Positions 36,900-49,000 of a DNA stretch of 64,000 nt are shown here, in pieces. The notes under the pieces were generated by a model. It was given only the letters and a program-made list of their open reading frames with translations, had not been told where the DNA came from and ran no database searches. A program made the translations under genes and the position numbers. Position 1 is the first letter of the stretch. The number at the start of each line of letters is the position of its first letter. The DNA is from Echinostoma caproni (Eukaryota; Platyhelminthes; Trematoda; Plagiorchiida; Echinostomatidae): positions 126,314-190,313 of the forward strand of contig UZAN01039380.1 of the NCBI GenBank assembly GCA_900618425.1, given 5' to 3'.

Positions 36900-39300
36900 G
36901 CAAACATGTGACCACATCCCACGAAATCAAACGGTTGCAGTCGTGTTGTATGCATTCCATCGGTGCACAGCCAACCCAGTTGGGGACAATGTTGTGGAAA
37001 CGGTTGCAACCTGTTCGGGTCCAGTGGTTTCCCGGTCTTAGACATTGATTTGCGATGGTCAAAAAGGGGTTGTTTTAAAATATCAATCATTTTCAAATGT
37101 TACTCCGCGGAGCGCTCACAGACCAACTATAAAATGGATCGACCTGAGACAAGATACTGCTAATCGCCAGCTGATAGCTCCATGTAGCTCTCATGAAGTT
37201 TTATGTTCGACAATTAGCTGAGGGGCAATTGGTTGAGGGGGGAATATCATTTTTTCAATCCAGCTGAATGAATCAGTTGGCCAGCTATCGTGAATCAAGA
37301 GACTCGAACTGGCTAAGGGCCAGTTCGGTTTCGAAAGTAGTTCTGTGGAGCCATGTACAGAAACAGTTTTACATTCACATCCTTCTGAAGAAATTCAGCA
37401 ACCAAGTCGCTTACGTTTCAGATAATTATGCAAAAATCAATGCATACAAATAATCGATCATCATCATTACTACATGTGATCGCTGAAACTTACTGTTCAA
37501 CGTTTGGTTTTTTCTTTTTCCGGTCCATCTGTGGTTGTCAGAATCCGAACCTAGTAGAAGAATTCAAAAGTTTCCAGGGAAGTTTATTCTAGTTGAAAGG
37601 TGACGAAAGTCCTTGCGGTCGATTTTTGAGCGTGAAAATACGGTACTCATTGTGTATGGGGTGCATGGGGGGGTAGAAGTGATTTGTATACTGAATACTG
37701 TATACTGATAAAAATCAGTAAACTGATCAGCACGTTTAGCGAACATAGCTAATCAGCGACGTAGAGCTTTAACGTCCTGCTTCAGAAGTTCGCGAGAACC
37801 TGCGAGAAATTGGAACGACTTGATGGAACATGAACGATTCAAATACATATTTCAACACGAGGAGTTTGAAACTGTCATGGTTGACTCATTTGAAAGGACA
37901 GCTGTCGATCGGAAATCGGTACCTGGAAAGATTGAAAATACGTTCCAGGCATCTGGACAAATTGTGTTACAATGAGATTAGATAGAAGTATGAGTTGCGT
38001 CAGAAAATCTTTCAGAAAAGAAAATTCATCTTTTTACTTCCGTACATCTCATTCGTAACAATTGTACAACCAGTACCGAGGAACGATATTAAGGATGGCC
38101 AAAGGTTGCCAAACTATAAGTGGTGCACCAGGGCAGCGGTATCGAAGTTGGAAAACAAGGTCCAGGAGACAATCGACGATTGTCGCCTAAAAATTTAGAC
38201 TGCGTCCACTATTTCTCCTCCAGATGCACGGAATTTCCAAAGCTCTCTATTCAACGAGACTAACTGCAAGTGAACATATTGTGCAAAAACGGAAAACAAT
38301 CTCACCACTAAACTTCTTTCCTCAATCTGCAGCCTAGTAGATGCATATAATCAGTATTGGTTTCATCGTCACAAATTTTTCATGAATGTGCTGNAATGTG
38401 CTGATCTGGTAAATTCACCAGTGATATGATACACGAGACACGAGCTGAAAGGATGTGTGTGTGTGTGTTCAGGTCCGACCACAGCCACTTAATTGCCTCA
38501 TTGATTTGTTTGCTTACACTCTGTTGGTTGTGAAACAAGACGAGATTCATGACATTCAATGACTATTTTGTACCAAAAGATTGTCCGTTCAAAAAACATT
38601 CTTATTAGTTACATTTGATGCAAGAGACATTGCAAATCGGATCTAATCCATTTCACTGTTACCGAGTTCGGGCAACATACTGAGATGAATAATTGAAACA
38701 TACACTTCTTTTCTTTTTTTCTGTATGCTGAATGAATAGGCATACATCCGTTCAAGCCCAGGTCATTCCGAATATCGCCGTTTTGCACAGGGAGATGCAA
38801 AGTTACTTACCGAAACGAGTCCTGTGAGTGAAGTGTTGGGGACAGAATGTTTTCTTAAGTAGCCAAGGTAACTCACCCTCACCACTCCAATCATTCAACC
38901 AACCTACACACGCCTAAGCCACTCCACCTCTTCATATTGAGACAGATCAAAGCGTGTATGTTGGCCGCATATAAAAAGCTGACTTCGTTTGTGTGTTGGT
39001 GAGGGGTTGAGGGTGATGATTATGCTAAACAACCGAGAGATCAGATTTTCGAAACAGATGCTTACATAATCCTTGGATAGGGACATCTCCGATCACATGA
39101 TAGATCAAGGTAACCTGCGTTGCTCTGTGAAACACGTGAGACCTTGTGAAGAAAATAAGAGGGAGAGGAAATAGCTTGACGGGCCAGATTCAGTTATGAA
39201 CTACAATTGACCATTTGGCGCGTATAGGACAAAATGATCCTATATCTATCTCCGCACACTACCTGGTCATCAAATTTTATCAATAATTCTGTTACACATT
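36900..39300. other. No recognised gene; short (GT)n
   Basis: Unassigned sequence. A (GT)7 run lies at about 38455-38468 and a single-N join at 38394. Confidence 0.45.
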
Positions 39301-39339
39301 CGCTTATGATGACAAGGTAGTCCCGTTATCAGCAACAAC

Positions 39340-40128
39340 GTGCGTTCGTTGCTTGGAAAATTACCAGACTTATCTGATCTTGTGCGTCGTATGGAATATG
39401 CTAAGTTGGGCGCAATTCTATTACAAGAGACCTGGGTGCATAACGAAATTGATGAAGAGATTACTAAAATCGATGGCCTCATCGGATACCGAGTCGATCG
39501 TCCGACAACATATCGGAAGCGTGGAGGTGGCCTGGTGACTTATATCAACAACAATTGGTGCAAGAATGTAAAGCAAACATTTGCTCATTCCACTGGTCAC
39601 ATGTGCTTCCGTACATGAATGCTAGCCAAAGTACCTCAGTAACTATCGGTCGATTGTCTTAGCTCCTATTTATATTTCTCCTTCTTGTCCCTCTGAGGAA
39701 CTTTTTCATTTTTCAGATATTATCTCCATAGCTTTAATGAGTTATCTAGATTTCTCGTTATGTATCGTCTGTGGTGATTTCAATCGTGTTGATATATCAT
39801 TCTTGTCTGTTCTAGGGTTGACGAACATAGTGAGTTTCCCAACAAGACTGAATGCTCATTTGGACAAGTGTTTTGTAAATAATACCAGCATTTTTTCGCA
39901 TCTTCGCGCTCCCCTCTTGGGTCCTCAGACCATGTCCTTATTAAAGTGTCCCCAAAGGTATACAGCAAGGCCAATCACATTTTGTTCACAAAAAGCCGAG
40001 ACATAAAAAGAAGAAAACGTCAATCTAACCAAGAGAACCTAGAGAAGCTTAATGTGATGGTCTCTCAGACTGACTTCAGTGTGTTCGACAATCCCAATTC
40101 TTCTATCTACTGTGATCACCTCACATAG
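39340..40128 (+). pseudogene. APE-type endonuclease of retrotransposon 2, frameshifted
   Basis: Catalytic landmarks are spread over three frames. NVRSLLGKL begins the domain, followed by QETW (39424-39435), RGGGLVTYI (39520), GDFN (39773-39784), FPTRLNAHLD near 39838 and, after a frameshift near 39920, SDH (39925-39933). All motifs needed for an Mg-dependent AP-like nuclease can be seen, so decay is through frameshifts and a TGA at about 39616 and not loss of the active site. The frame ends at a TAG at 40126. Confidence 0.85.
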
Positions 40129-40263
40129 TATCTAAACTTCTGCTACAACATATACTGCCCCTGGGAGACGCTCTACCTCCGGTGTGACCGTATCGCGTCT
40201 CCACATCTGACGCAGTTACGTCGACGCAAGGAAAGGGCATACAAAAGCAAAGATCTTCAAAGA

Positions 40264-41187
40264 GTGAAACTCTTATCTCCTGCTATCAAAGATGAGCTAC
40301 ATCGACTGAACGGCATCTACACTCGTACTCGTCTCTTGGATTACAGTGACGCCTTCAATTGTGTTGACAGGTTTTTGCTGTTAAATATTTTGTCTTCCCA
40401 CGGAATATCGCGAATTATTACTGCAGTACTCACCAACTATTTCATAAATCGATCACAGTTCACACGTTACCTTGGTCGATCCTCCTCTTCCTTACTTTCT
40501 ACACAGGGCGTATTACAGGGTGCCATTCTATCCCCGTTTTTCTTTTCCACTTACATTTCATCCATGCCTACTTTCCAAAACTCCCTGCTTAAATATGTGG
40601 ACGATGTTGTGGTCGGAATTGCCCACCCTGATGCATCTGTCACCCCCACCCTCCAACTTGGCCTTACTAACCTTGCTCAGTGGTTTACTGAGCATAACTT
40701 AACTCTCAATCCCTCTAAATGTGTAGACATGTTGTTCTCACTTCACAGAGGGAACCGTTCTGCTGATCTCTTGGAATCTTGTCCCCACTTCAACATAGGC
40801 AATGACACCATTGTCCAACCCCCGAACGTCAAGTATCTTGGTGTGTTAATAAACCGAAACGTATGTTGGTCTGACCAAATTATCTCTGTATTTATAAAGG
40901 TCAGAAAACTATCATTTTATGTCTAACGACTGAAAACATTATCCGTCCCTTGCTTCTTGATTAAACGTTTTCTTCTTACCTATATTTTACCCCTATGGTT
41001 GTATGGGTCCCCAGTAGTCTTTCCAGGGATGCTCACAAAAGACTTTAAACTGCTTTCCAGATCATTAACACATTTATCAAAAAATAGCGGGATTTCCCGT
41101 GAAACTATCTGTCACTTCATCATTTCCCAACAAACAAAGTCATGCTTTTCGTTATCAACAAAAATCATGGATAACCCTTCACAGTGA
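40264..41187 (+). pseudogene. Reverse transcriptase of retrotransposon 2, YVDD present
   Basis: One frame runs 220 codons from 40264 with LLDYSDAFNCVDR (from 40333), GVLQGAILSP (40507) and the catalytic YVDD (40594-40605), then NPSKC and KYLGVLINRN. These are RT motifs in order, with the family's first half deleted before LLDYSDAF. A TAA at 40924 interrupts the frame, which continues in phase through the connection region (LLTYILPLWLYGS) to about 41187. The active-site aspartates are intact, but the N-terminal deletion and the stop should make it non-functional. The first codon is GTG inside the element, so no real start is assigned. Confidence 0.88.
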
Positions 41188-41465
41188 TTACATCAAGATC
41201 TTATCAAATGTGTTTCCTCCTCTTCCACCCGGTCCCGTTATAAGTGTATATTTGCTCGTACGACCGCTTATCGGTCTTCTGTGGTGCCTTATCTTGCCCG
41301 TTTTCTTGTCAGTGCAGAAAGCATTGCTTCGGATTTTTACTCAGTTATCTCGTAAATTGTATTCATTTTCACTGCTCACGATAATTATGTTATAATTTTG
41401 TTCGATAATTGTTAGATGATAATGTGACTGCTGAATATCCACCTTTCGGAGTGCATAAAGCAAAT

Positions 41466-41487
41466 ACTTGACTTGACTTGACTTGAC
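41466..41487 (+). repeat. (ACTTG)4 tail of retrotransposon 2
   Basis: Four perfect ACTTG units plus AC follow GTGCATAAAGCAAAT. The 18.5 kb relative ends in a degenerate version after GAGCATAAAGC. This marks the 3' end of the element. Confidence 0.85.
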
Positions 41488-41489
41488 AT

Positions 41490-41980
41490 ATATATGGACA
41501 AATACAAAAATGGGAAGATGCTTGCTCACCGCCACCCATGTGTCATTCGTTACACATGATCAGGCGAATATGATCAAGCGGTCGTGGGAGTGTTTGCAGG
41601 ATTTAGTAAGCAGAACTCTCCAACCAACTTCAACATTGCTTGTCCCACCAGACTCGAGCAGTGAAGAGTAAAGATCAACAGTCAATGGTCTATGTTGACG
41701 GAAATCTTCGTGCGCCGGCATCATCAGTTGATTATAAACACTGGAAATACCTGCACTTGAACACGAATACGAAGGTTTGTTGACTGGACGCACTGTCTAC
41801 CAGCGCCTCAAACGTCAGCCTCCGTTAACTGGCATTTCGTCGGCACTAGCTACATTAGCGGTTATTGTCACTGCATTTGAGTGAACGGAACTGGACCAGA
41901 CAGCTAGCTTCTTGATGACACCTGACTTATCAGCAATGTTCTGCGTCGACCGAGCGGAGGCTGTGCATCAGCGGGGACCG
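41490..41980. other. No recognised gene
   Basis: Two overlapping frames on opposite strands (41483-41671 and 41560-41793) are both open, but no motif supports either. Confidence 0.35.
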
Positions 41981-41989
41981 TGTTTGTGT

Positions 41990-42350
41990 ATTAGTCAGAC
42001 TACGCGCAAATCACGGATCACAGTTGCAAATGAAGCACGGAATCGCACTGGAAATCGTATACTGGAACTTAGCGGGACGCATTGAAAAGGTCACAGAAGT
42101 CGCAGTTCGCCTATTGAGAGAAATCGATAGGATTAAATAATCTGTGCATCGACATATTGCTGGGCAAATTGTCATCAATCAATCGTTAATCTCGTTCTGT
42201 GAGTCACGCAGCTTCTGTTTTTGTTGCATGGCCTTTGATTGGTTGATGCTTGTGGCCTAGGGTCGGATGTCCAGAAACTAGAACGCGTGACCCCCTTGAC
42301 TACCTTTATGCCGAAGGATCGACTCACAACAGTTTATTCAAGCACTAAAT
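41990..42350 (+). repeat. Interspersed repeat family R1, copy A
   Basis: Aligns with the three copies at 54.8-56.9 kb. Shared strings include CAAATCACGGATCA, GCAGTTCGCC followed by ATTGAGAGAAAT, GATTAAATAATCTG, TTTGATTGGTTG and CAGAAACTAGAACGCGT. It lacks an open reading frame or tRNA boxes. A terminal repeat of an LTR element or a non-autonomous element are both possible. I could not decide its class. Confidence 0.65.
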
Positions 42351-42359
42351 GAGAAACAA

Positions 42360-43840
42360 AAGTGGACGGATAGCACCCGTACGTGTTAGCAGCAGGTCAA
42401 GTTATGTGTGCCTGTACCGTACATGCGGAGCCAACCAGGTTGGGAACATAAGTGAATAGGATAGTTTGGAATAAAGATTGATTTGAAACTGTGTCAATTA
42501 TCTCCTCAATTTACATGGAAGATATTTTAAAGCGTATATTAGTCATAAAGGAGAGCTCATATGATCTTACTCCTCCGTTTTACTGGGGACAAATCATCAA
42601 GTTATCAAATCATTCACTTACTGGAGCGATGATAATTACATATCTACCAGTTTCGTAATGGCGTGCTTGTTGACAGGTGGTGCCCATAACAACACCATAT
42701 GTAGTTGGACAGGAGTTAAAATTTTATCAGCCTAGAAATCAAGCAACCATCGACCCTTGTCTTATTGATTGTCTCGTGTTCCCGTTCTTTTTTAATTCAC
42801 TGTATTTTCATACTACCAAAACTCAGTAAGTGAGGGATAAAAATTAGATGAGAAATCCCATCAATGTGATTTCTAAGTGTTCTGGTTGGCGCTACACAGA
42901 ACATATGCGACATATCCGTGTGATCGGGGTTGCTTATTGGTCAGGACAATAGTTTCTCGATAGCTAAAGGTTGAGCTTCAGCTCCATACGATAGAACTCA
43001 TTGCGTATAATCATGTAACTGAATGGTAAAACAAACAATTGGAATAATTGTTTGTAAATGTTACAGCAGTGATTTCTTTCAACCGTATTCGACAAACATG
43101 ATATTATATGAGAAGACTGCAAGAACGGGAATCCACAATAACTAAGCATTTCATAAGAGAGATCCCATAGATGGAAGCAATCAGTCGCAGATTCACCTTG
43201 TTGCCGCCCTGCTGACCCCGAGACAAAATTACTCAACCCCACCTACTTCTCCCGCGTCGATCTGATGCATTTTTCCGGCACGTCTGTAAACCGGGTCAAT
43301 GACCCAAGATGAGAGTTTGTTTTCTTGACACAGTAGGGATTTAGTTCCAAATCAGACTGAACCAAAGGGCCCAAACAATCCAGTACCACCAGCGAATGCC
43401 CTATAGAAAATGGTAGGAAGGCGGAAGAAAATTTTAGCACTTTTCAAATGTGGATTCCGGGAAATAAGAATTTAAATCCGACTTTGGAGACCTCGTATTA
43501 TTGTATTATAGTGACCCATACTCATTAGCTCTTCTACTCTACCATAATATACTTTTATACAGTGATGAATGCACGCTCTTATGGTGTGTTAAATCGTGAC
43601 TGTCATCTGATCTAGCATTTGGATAGCCAATAGGAATGGCGGTCTCAGGACCAATGAGAGTGATCTGGCGGTTTGATCGAGACTATTTCAAGCGTATCAG
43701 TCTAAATAATGACTGAACACTTTAATTAAAACCTTTACAAATTGACAGTTATATTTGATGTGTGAGATGCTTGGGCTTTTGTATGCACCAGGATATCCCT
43801 CGTGAACGGATAGAGCAGATAACCGCAAGTGGACCGAGTC
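42360..43840. other. No recognised gene
   Basis: AT-rich sequence; small minus-strand frames at 42964-43440 show no motif. Confidence 0.4.
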
Positions 43841-43854
43841 TCAGTGGGGGCTGG

Positions 43855-44300
43855 AACCGTCGACAGATATAATGTGAACGTACTCCGGGCTCTTGCAGCG
43901 CAGCGGAGTGAACGGATATACGCGATAGGATGTCCCTCGGCTCGTATTCTCACAGCGGGAGTCGATACGAGGCTTTGCGGATGACGAACGATGTCGAGGA
44001 ACGGCGGTAGGTATGCGGGACACGGGTTGGCGAGGAAACACTGGCAGACAGGTCTTCCGTGGGTCGGGTTTGGAGTTAAACGTGCAAGGCAAGGCAAGCA
44101 AAACGCCATGAACCAAAAAGGTCCAGTGAGATGCAAGCACTCACGATAAAATATTACTGGCGCGGTTGCCAAGCGCTACACAGACAGGAGGTTCCCCCTG
44201 GAGAAGGCCAACTGACAATCTGAAAGAGAGGAAAATGCAGACACCATGAACTAAGTTGTCCAGTGAGACATGAACACGACTCACACTCAAACGGAATGGC
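43855..44300 (-). repeat. Interspersed repeat family R2, minus copy with partial tandem duplication
   Basis: The 43855-44135 part is the reverse complement relative of 33530-33800. Read on the minus strand, the start module (CTCACTGGAC...TTCATGG, at about 44105-44133) is preceded about 125 bases upstream by a second version (CTCACTGGACAACTTAGTTC, near 44247-44266), so the 5' module is duplicated. A 145-codon frame (43735-44172) reads through the repeat. The same aligned region in the 33.5 kb copy is broken by gaps and a stop, so the frame is unlikely to be a conserved protein. Confidence 0.55.
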
Positions 44301-44309
44301 AAGTTGCCA

Positions 44310-45860
44310 AGATCGTTAAAGATGTAACTGTCAAACTTGTGGTTATTTAGCTCGCAATTGCTTATACACCATACAGTTGTTCGAAGTTGTATTTTATTGA
44401 ATATCATAAACTTTAACCCAGATTATGACAATTTTCATAGAATCATTGATTCGGGAGATACGTAAATCACTACTACGAGGCGAGGGCACAGAGAGAGACG
44501 AAAATTGGACAATACTACGATTGCGCGTACGGAAATGTTCGCTCAGACAGGTGTCCATGAGATTACTGACAGTCCGGTTACAGGATATCCATTTGCGGAA
44601 AATAGTGGATGGAGAGGAGAGAGGGAGGATGCAGGCCACCGTTTAGGGTTACGGGATTCCAAATGAATACAGCTTAACGGTCCAGTGCTATCAGATCTGT
44701 ATTCCTATACCCCCTACCCAATCTCATGAATAAACATCTGATCCTAATCGTGTATGATTTATTGTTATCATATGAATAATTTATGTAGTTTTTTAGTTCC
44801 ATTCCCTTTAAGGCAGTGATTAATAAATGTTTCTTATGCCTGATTTTTTTTCACTGTGTGGTAAAACCTACTGGTTTACAGTTTGTCAGGGTGCAGTGCT
44901 GAAGTATACCAAACCCAATAGGACATTCAAACAATGATTTCTTATGGTTCTACACGGATGGATGCAAAATTATAGTAATTGTGGCGTTTGGTGAACTTGA
45001 AAGAATGGGTGATGATTCGGATGTAGAACAGGTCCACATAAAGCACACTTTGATGCTGTAACAGTCACGTTGGTCTCCTAGCCAAATTTTCTAGTGCACC
45101 AAGTTGACGGAGTATCATTTAAAATGGACTTTTGTTGGAGAATTTCAGTCTATTGACCAAGTATTCAAACTGATACAATGTTTCATATCAGAGGATCACA
45201 TACCTTTGATTTTGGCGATAAAGTAACAAAAAGTGTTCACATATCCACAGTTTATCAGTGTAGATCTCAAATCGCCGACCATTGTCCAATTTTACTGGTC
45301 CTGTTTCAGAAATGTGTAAGGACTGCCTCGTCAGCGGGCACCATCTTGCAAATTTGAGTACCACCAACTGTTCTACATTGCAGTTGACTTCCTCATGCGA
45401 CTCGCTCTTCTGGTTGGTTTCATACGAATCGGAAGCATCATTTATAGTTCTTGATTTGCATTTAACTTGCAGTTACTTATGGATAGGGGTTTGGGATAAT
45501 TGATGTTGATTTATTTGAACTGGCTATCCTTCGAACTTCACCTTCACGCACAATCCTCCTTTCATCAATTCAACCGTAACTCGGAAGCACTAGACTCCAG
45601 TTTTGCTCTTATTAGAGATCATCAGTAGTGCATATCCACCACTACTTACAAGTAACCATGGGTAAGTTCCGAATAATCAACTGAGCCTGGTAGGTAAGTG
45701 GTAAGTCAGCTCGTAACCTGCATGTAAGTCTTGATTTGATAGGAGGCTTTCGATTGGAGTAAACAGATTGTCATCTGTGTCTCCCTTCGTTTCTGTCGGG
45801 CCAAATGAATTGATTGACTATCCCTGAAGAAGACACCTGAACAAACGTGAATTAACAATT
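44310..45860. other. No recognised gene
   Basis: Contains an arginine-rich plus-strand frame (44425-44646) opposite an equally open minus-strand frame (44394-44639), so neither can be trusted. Nothing else is supported. Confidence 0.35.
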
Positions 45861-45874
45861 CGGTTCAACCATGG

Positions 45875-46070
45875 TGTGACCTGGTTGGCACAGTGATAAC
45901 CCACACGCCTTCCATGCGACTGGTCCGGATTTCAGTTCCGGACGGGACGGTCTATATGTACTACTGATGAGCTGTAATAAGAGCGAAACTCGAGTCTAGT
46001 GGTTCTGAGTGTATGGCTGAATCGATGAACTGAAGATTGTGCATGAAGGTGAAGTCCGGGGGATAGTCAT
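45875..46070 (+). repeat. Composite SINE copy with tRNA-like head
   Basis: An A-box-like TTGGCACAGTGA near 45894 and a B-box-like TTTCAGTTCC near 45931 are followed by a body with CTACTGATGAGCTGTAATAAGA. The order and spacing match the element at 25.4 kb, though divergence is higher. The end is not clear. Confidence 0.6.
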
Positions 46071-46079
46071 TTCAAATCA

Positions 46080-49000
46080 ATCAGTTCCTGATTCATCCAC
46101 GCACTGAGTTGTGTTCCAATCATCCTGCAGCTTAAAACGCGATTCTCTCTCGTTATGGTCAACATTCCGTGCAGTATCCTCATGAGTCATGAATAACGTG
46201 AAGCACATACTACTTGCGTGATGCTAGCGAAAATTCTCTTTCTAATCTGAAGGGCCATACACGTAGGCTAATAGCATTCTGTTCTCCGAGATTTCGGTTT
46301 AACGCTCGGATGTTTTCAGAACATCGCCTGTTGCCTAACTTACCTCGATTCTCATGAGCCAGACGACTGTTTTACACTACATGATAGCTGATATTAGCAA
46401 ATCGACATAAGCGGCAGACGCTTCGTGCGCAGTTCGGAGGCCAGACGACCACTACAAACATCAATAAGGAAAACAACAATAACACCCAATGTCGCTTTGT
46501 AATGTGGCCGTATTCAAGGTTGATTTCAAAAATGATTCGAGACCTTTCACTTGTTTTCAACAACTAAACACAAAGTAGAACGGATAAAAAATTGAATACT
46601 ATTCATAAGTGTAACGACTCCTGTAGAAGCACTATGATTAATGGAAACATGTGTATGGACACGGGAAGCACAAGTTCAACAGGAATCGGATTGTTTGTTA
46701 AACCAGTATGATCATAAAACCTTCCCTCTATCCAGAAATTTTATTTCTGTTTACGTTTTCGACTACTTGATTGGTAAATCATTTATCGACAATATCATTT
46801 CATTAGTGATAACGGATATCGAGGGTTGAAAAAGCCTCAAAACACGTCCTCAACATATGCCTCTAATTGTACCTGACTACATAGGGGCGAGCAACGCCTT
46901 CTACTAAGCCTTCGGCTAACTTTTTGGATCCCTCATCTGCCAGCTGACTGACCGTTTCCTCCTTTCTGAAAAAGATCATATAACTATATATACAACAAAA
47001 AGTAAGGTGTTTGTTGTTGGTGGTGAGGGACGTTATTTTTTGGTCTTACAATGATGCCGCCTTGATTGACATTATCTGTTCTGATTTCCATGCATATGCG
47101 GACAAAAATCACCTCTTATGGTAGTCATATTTACATTTCACTCAAATAGATCCTTTTTAGTGCACTACACTGCTTGGGTGATTCACGGTTAAGGAGTTAA
47201 TTGTAATTATGTCGTCTTGCTAACACATCGAAACAGTCTTCAAGCCATTACAGCAAGTCGGTGCGGCAGAACAAAAATTTTCTTTCTGGTTCGGCCGTAA
47301 ATCTCACCTACAAATAATTTGGCCAGCTAACTCTCAGTCCGGAGTCCCTCATGATAAATCACCATTCTGGCTGAAACTATACAATTTATTGCGAACTATC
47401 GGATTTGCTCAGGGTACATTTCATTTTCATTGTAAAACAGCCCTCAGTCAGTCACTTGACTAGTGGGTTTGTAGCAATAACTACAATACTCTAACAGTAT
47501 TTCACTCGCAGCCTGTTGGACTCAGTTCCTACTTTCTATCCTATATCATTCACTGTGTCCATCTCCCTGTCTGCCTCGCTTATAGACAAAACGGATTCAC
47601 CCAGCCACAAGAGATGAAGCTGGTGTGTGCAACAATAATAAACAGTCCGAATCTCTTTATCTCCTTCTAATGTGTCTGCGTTCTAAATCGGCCAAGTTGA
47701 AGATGTGTCAGAAACCGACATTCCATTCCATGAAGCTACCACAAAACCAGGCAAATTATCTGAGTCACCTTATTGGAAGATTTGTATGTTCAGTTGTTCA
47801 TTTGATTAGTTAGATTATTTCTATATGTATGTTGAAAGATTTACAATATTCCACAGAAGTATTACATGAATGACTGAACAAAATTTCTCTGTAAGCACAC
47901 GACCGGCTTTGCGGTTCTTGCGCTTGTCAGTTATGCTTATCCCGTAATCTTTTATCACTTCACTCATAAACTTGTACCAAGGAAGAGTATTTTCGTCTCA
48001 ATAACCTGTTTTACAACACCGGATATATATATATATATACATCCATGCTACATATCTTGAGCATGTCAGTACACACCACCTCAAACGAAGTAAACGGTGA
48101 TTTGTCTAGCACGGTTACATCTACTGCTTGTATCAGAACTGTGTACCTGACTCCGCATAGTGTACGCACGAACGTGCATGCGATTTGCAAGATTATCACT
48201 GCCAATAGTACCTTCAATACACCTGGTCTCCTGTTGCAATCGATCTAGTTGCCTTTGGTTTATTCTGCCATCATATTCAGGTGAGTATAGAGAGGAAAAC
48301 TTCATCTATTCCATGAACGAATCGGTGCATCTCTGCCTACATCCCCAGTCAAACTGAACTCTACTGAGTTTCATATCAAAGAACCTGGAAATAGAAAATT
48401 AGTCGGATTAAATTTCTTGTTATTTAAACCACCAATCATAGATTATCTCCTCACGGATTTTAACTATTTTGTTTTACGTTCTCATCTTCCTTTCTTTTCC
48501 GCAGGCAAACTTGTATTCATTATCAGGAATGCGTTGTCTGATTAGTCTACGAAGAGCGAGATTGGCCCTCTGGGCTATACAAATGAGAACAACCCAGGTG
48601 TTTGACAAAAAACGGATATTGGCCTACTCTGATTTAAAAGCCTGTATATATCAATACGAATTTCCCCACCATTAGTTAGGCTATACGTGAAAACCGCATG
48701 GGAAAGTTAACTAGAAGGCATCTCGATCAGCATTTATGCTATTTTTAGAAATTGCACATAAATCGCAGACCATTGCTTCTTACGCAACCGATGTGGACCA
48801 GAGGCAATCGAGAACCAGTGGGTTTGTGACTCGGTTATTGGTGTCTAAATGTTACGAATAAGTTTCTTAGCGGAGTCAGTAGAAATAACGGGACCAAGGC
48901 AATTAAAAATCTTAAACTTGGTGTATTTCATTATGTAGACTTGTTTCTGTTTTACATCTTTGAAAATTATTGCTTGAATGAGCTCCTCCTGATAAGTCCA

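Larger units (their letters stand above)
39310..41487 (+). mobile_element. CR1/Jockey-group non-LTR retrotransposon, copy 2 (longest)
   Basis: The best preserved mobile element in the window. In order it has an APE-type endonuclease (39.3-39.95 kb), a linker (SPHLTQLRRRKERAYK near 40200), reverse transcriptase (40.3-40.9 kb), a C-terminal region (40.93-41.36 kb), a short 3' untranslated stretch and a (ACTTG)4 tail. Frameshifts split the endonuclease, stops fall at 40126 and 40924, and the N-terminal part of the reverse transcriptase is deleted before LLDYSDAF. It belongs to a different family from the 7.7 kb element: tail, linker and C-terminus differ. A second 3' fragment of the family is at 18535-18890. 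No target-site duplication was identified. Confidence 0.88.

Noticed and set aside
36833..37096. Minus-strand frame with serine/glutamine/valine repeats
   Set aside because: The repeats are the translation of the (ACTG)6 microsatellite.
43735..44172. 145-codon minus-strand frame
   Set aside because: It runs through repeat family R2, whose other copy is broken in this region by gaps and a stop, so it is not a conserved gene.
44394..44646. Arginine-rich plus-strand and overlapping minus-strand frames
   Set aside because: Both strands are open over the same bases and neither has motifs or splice support.
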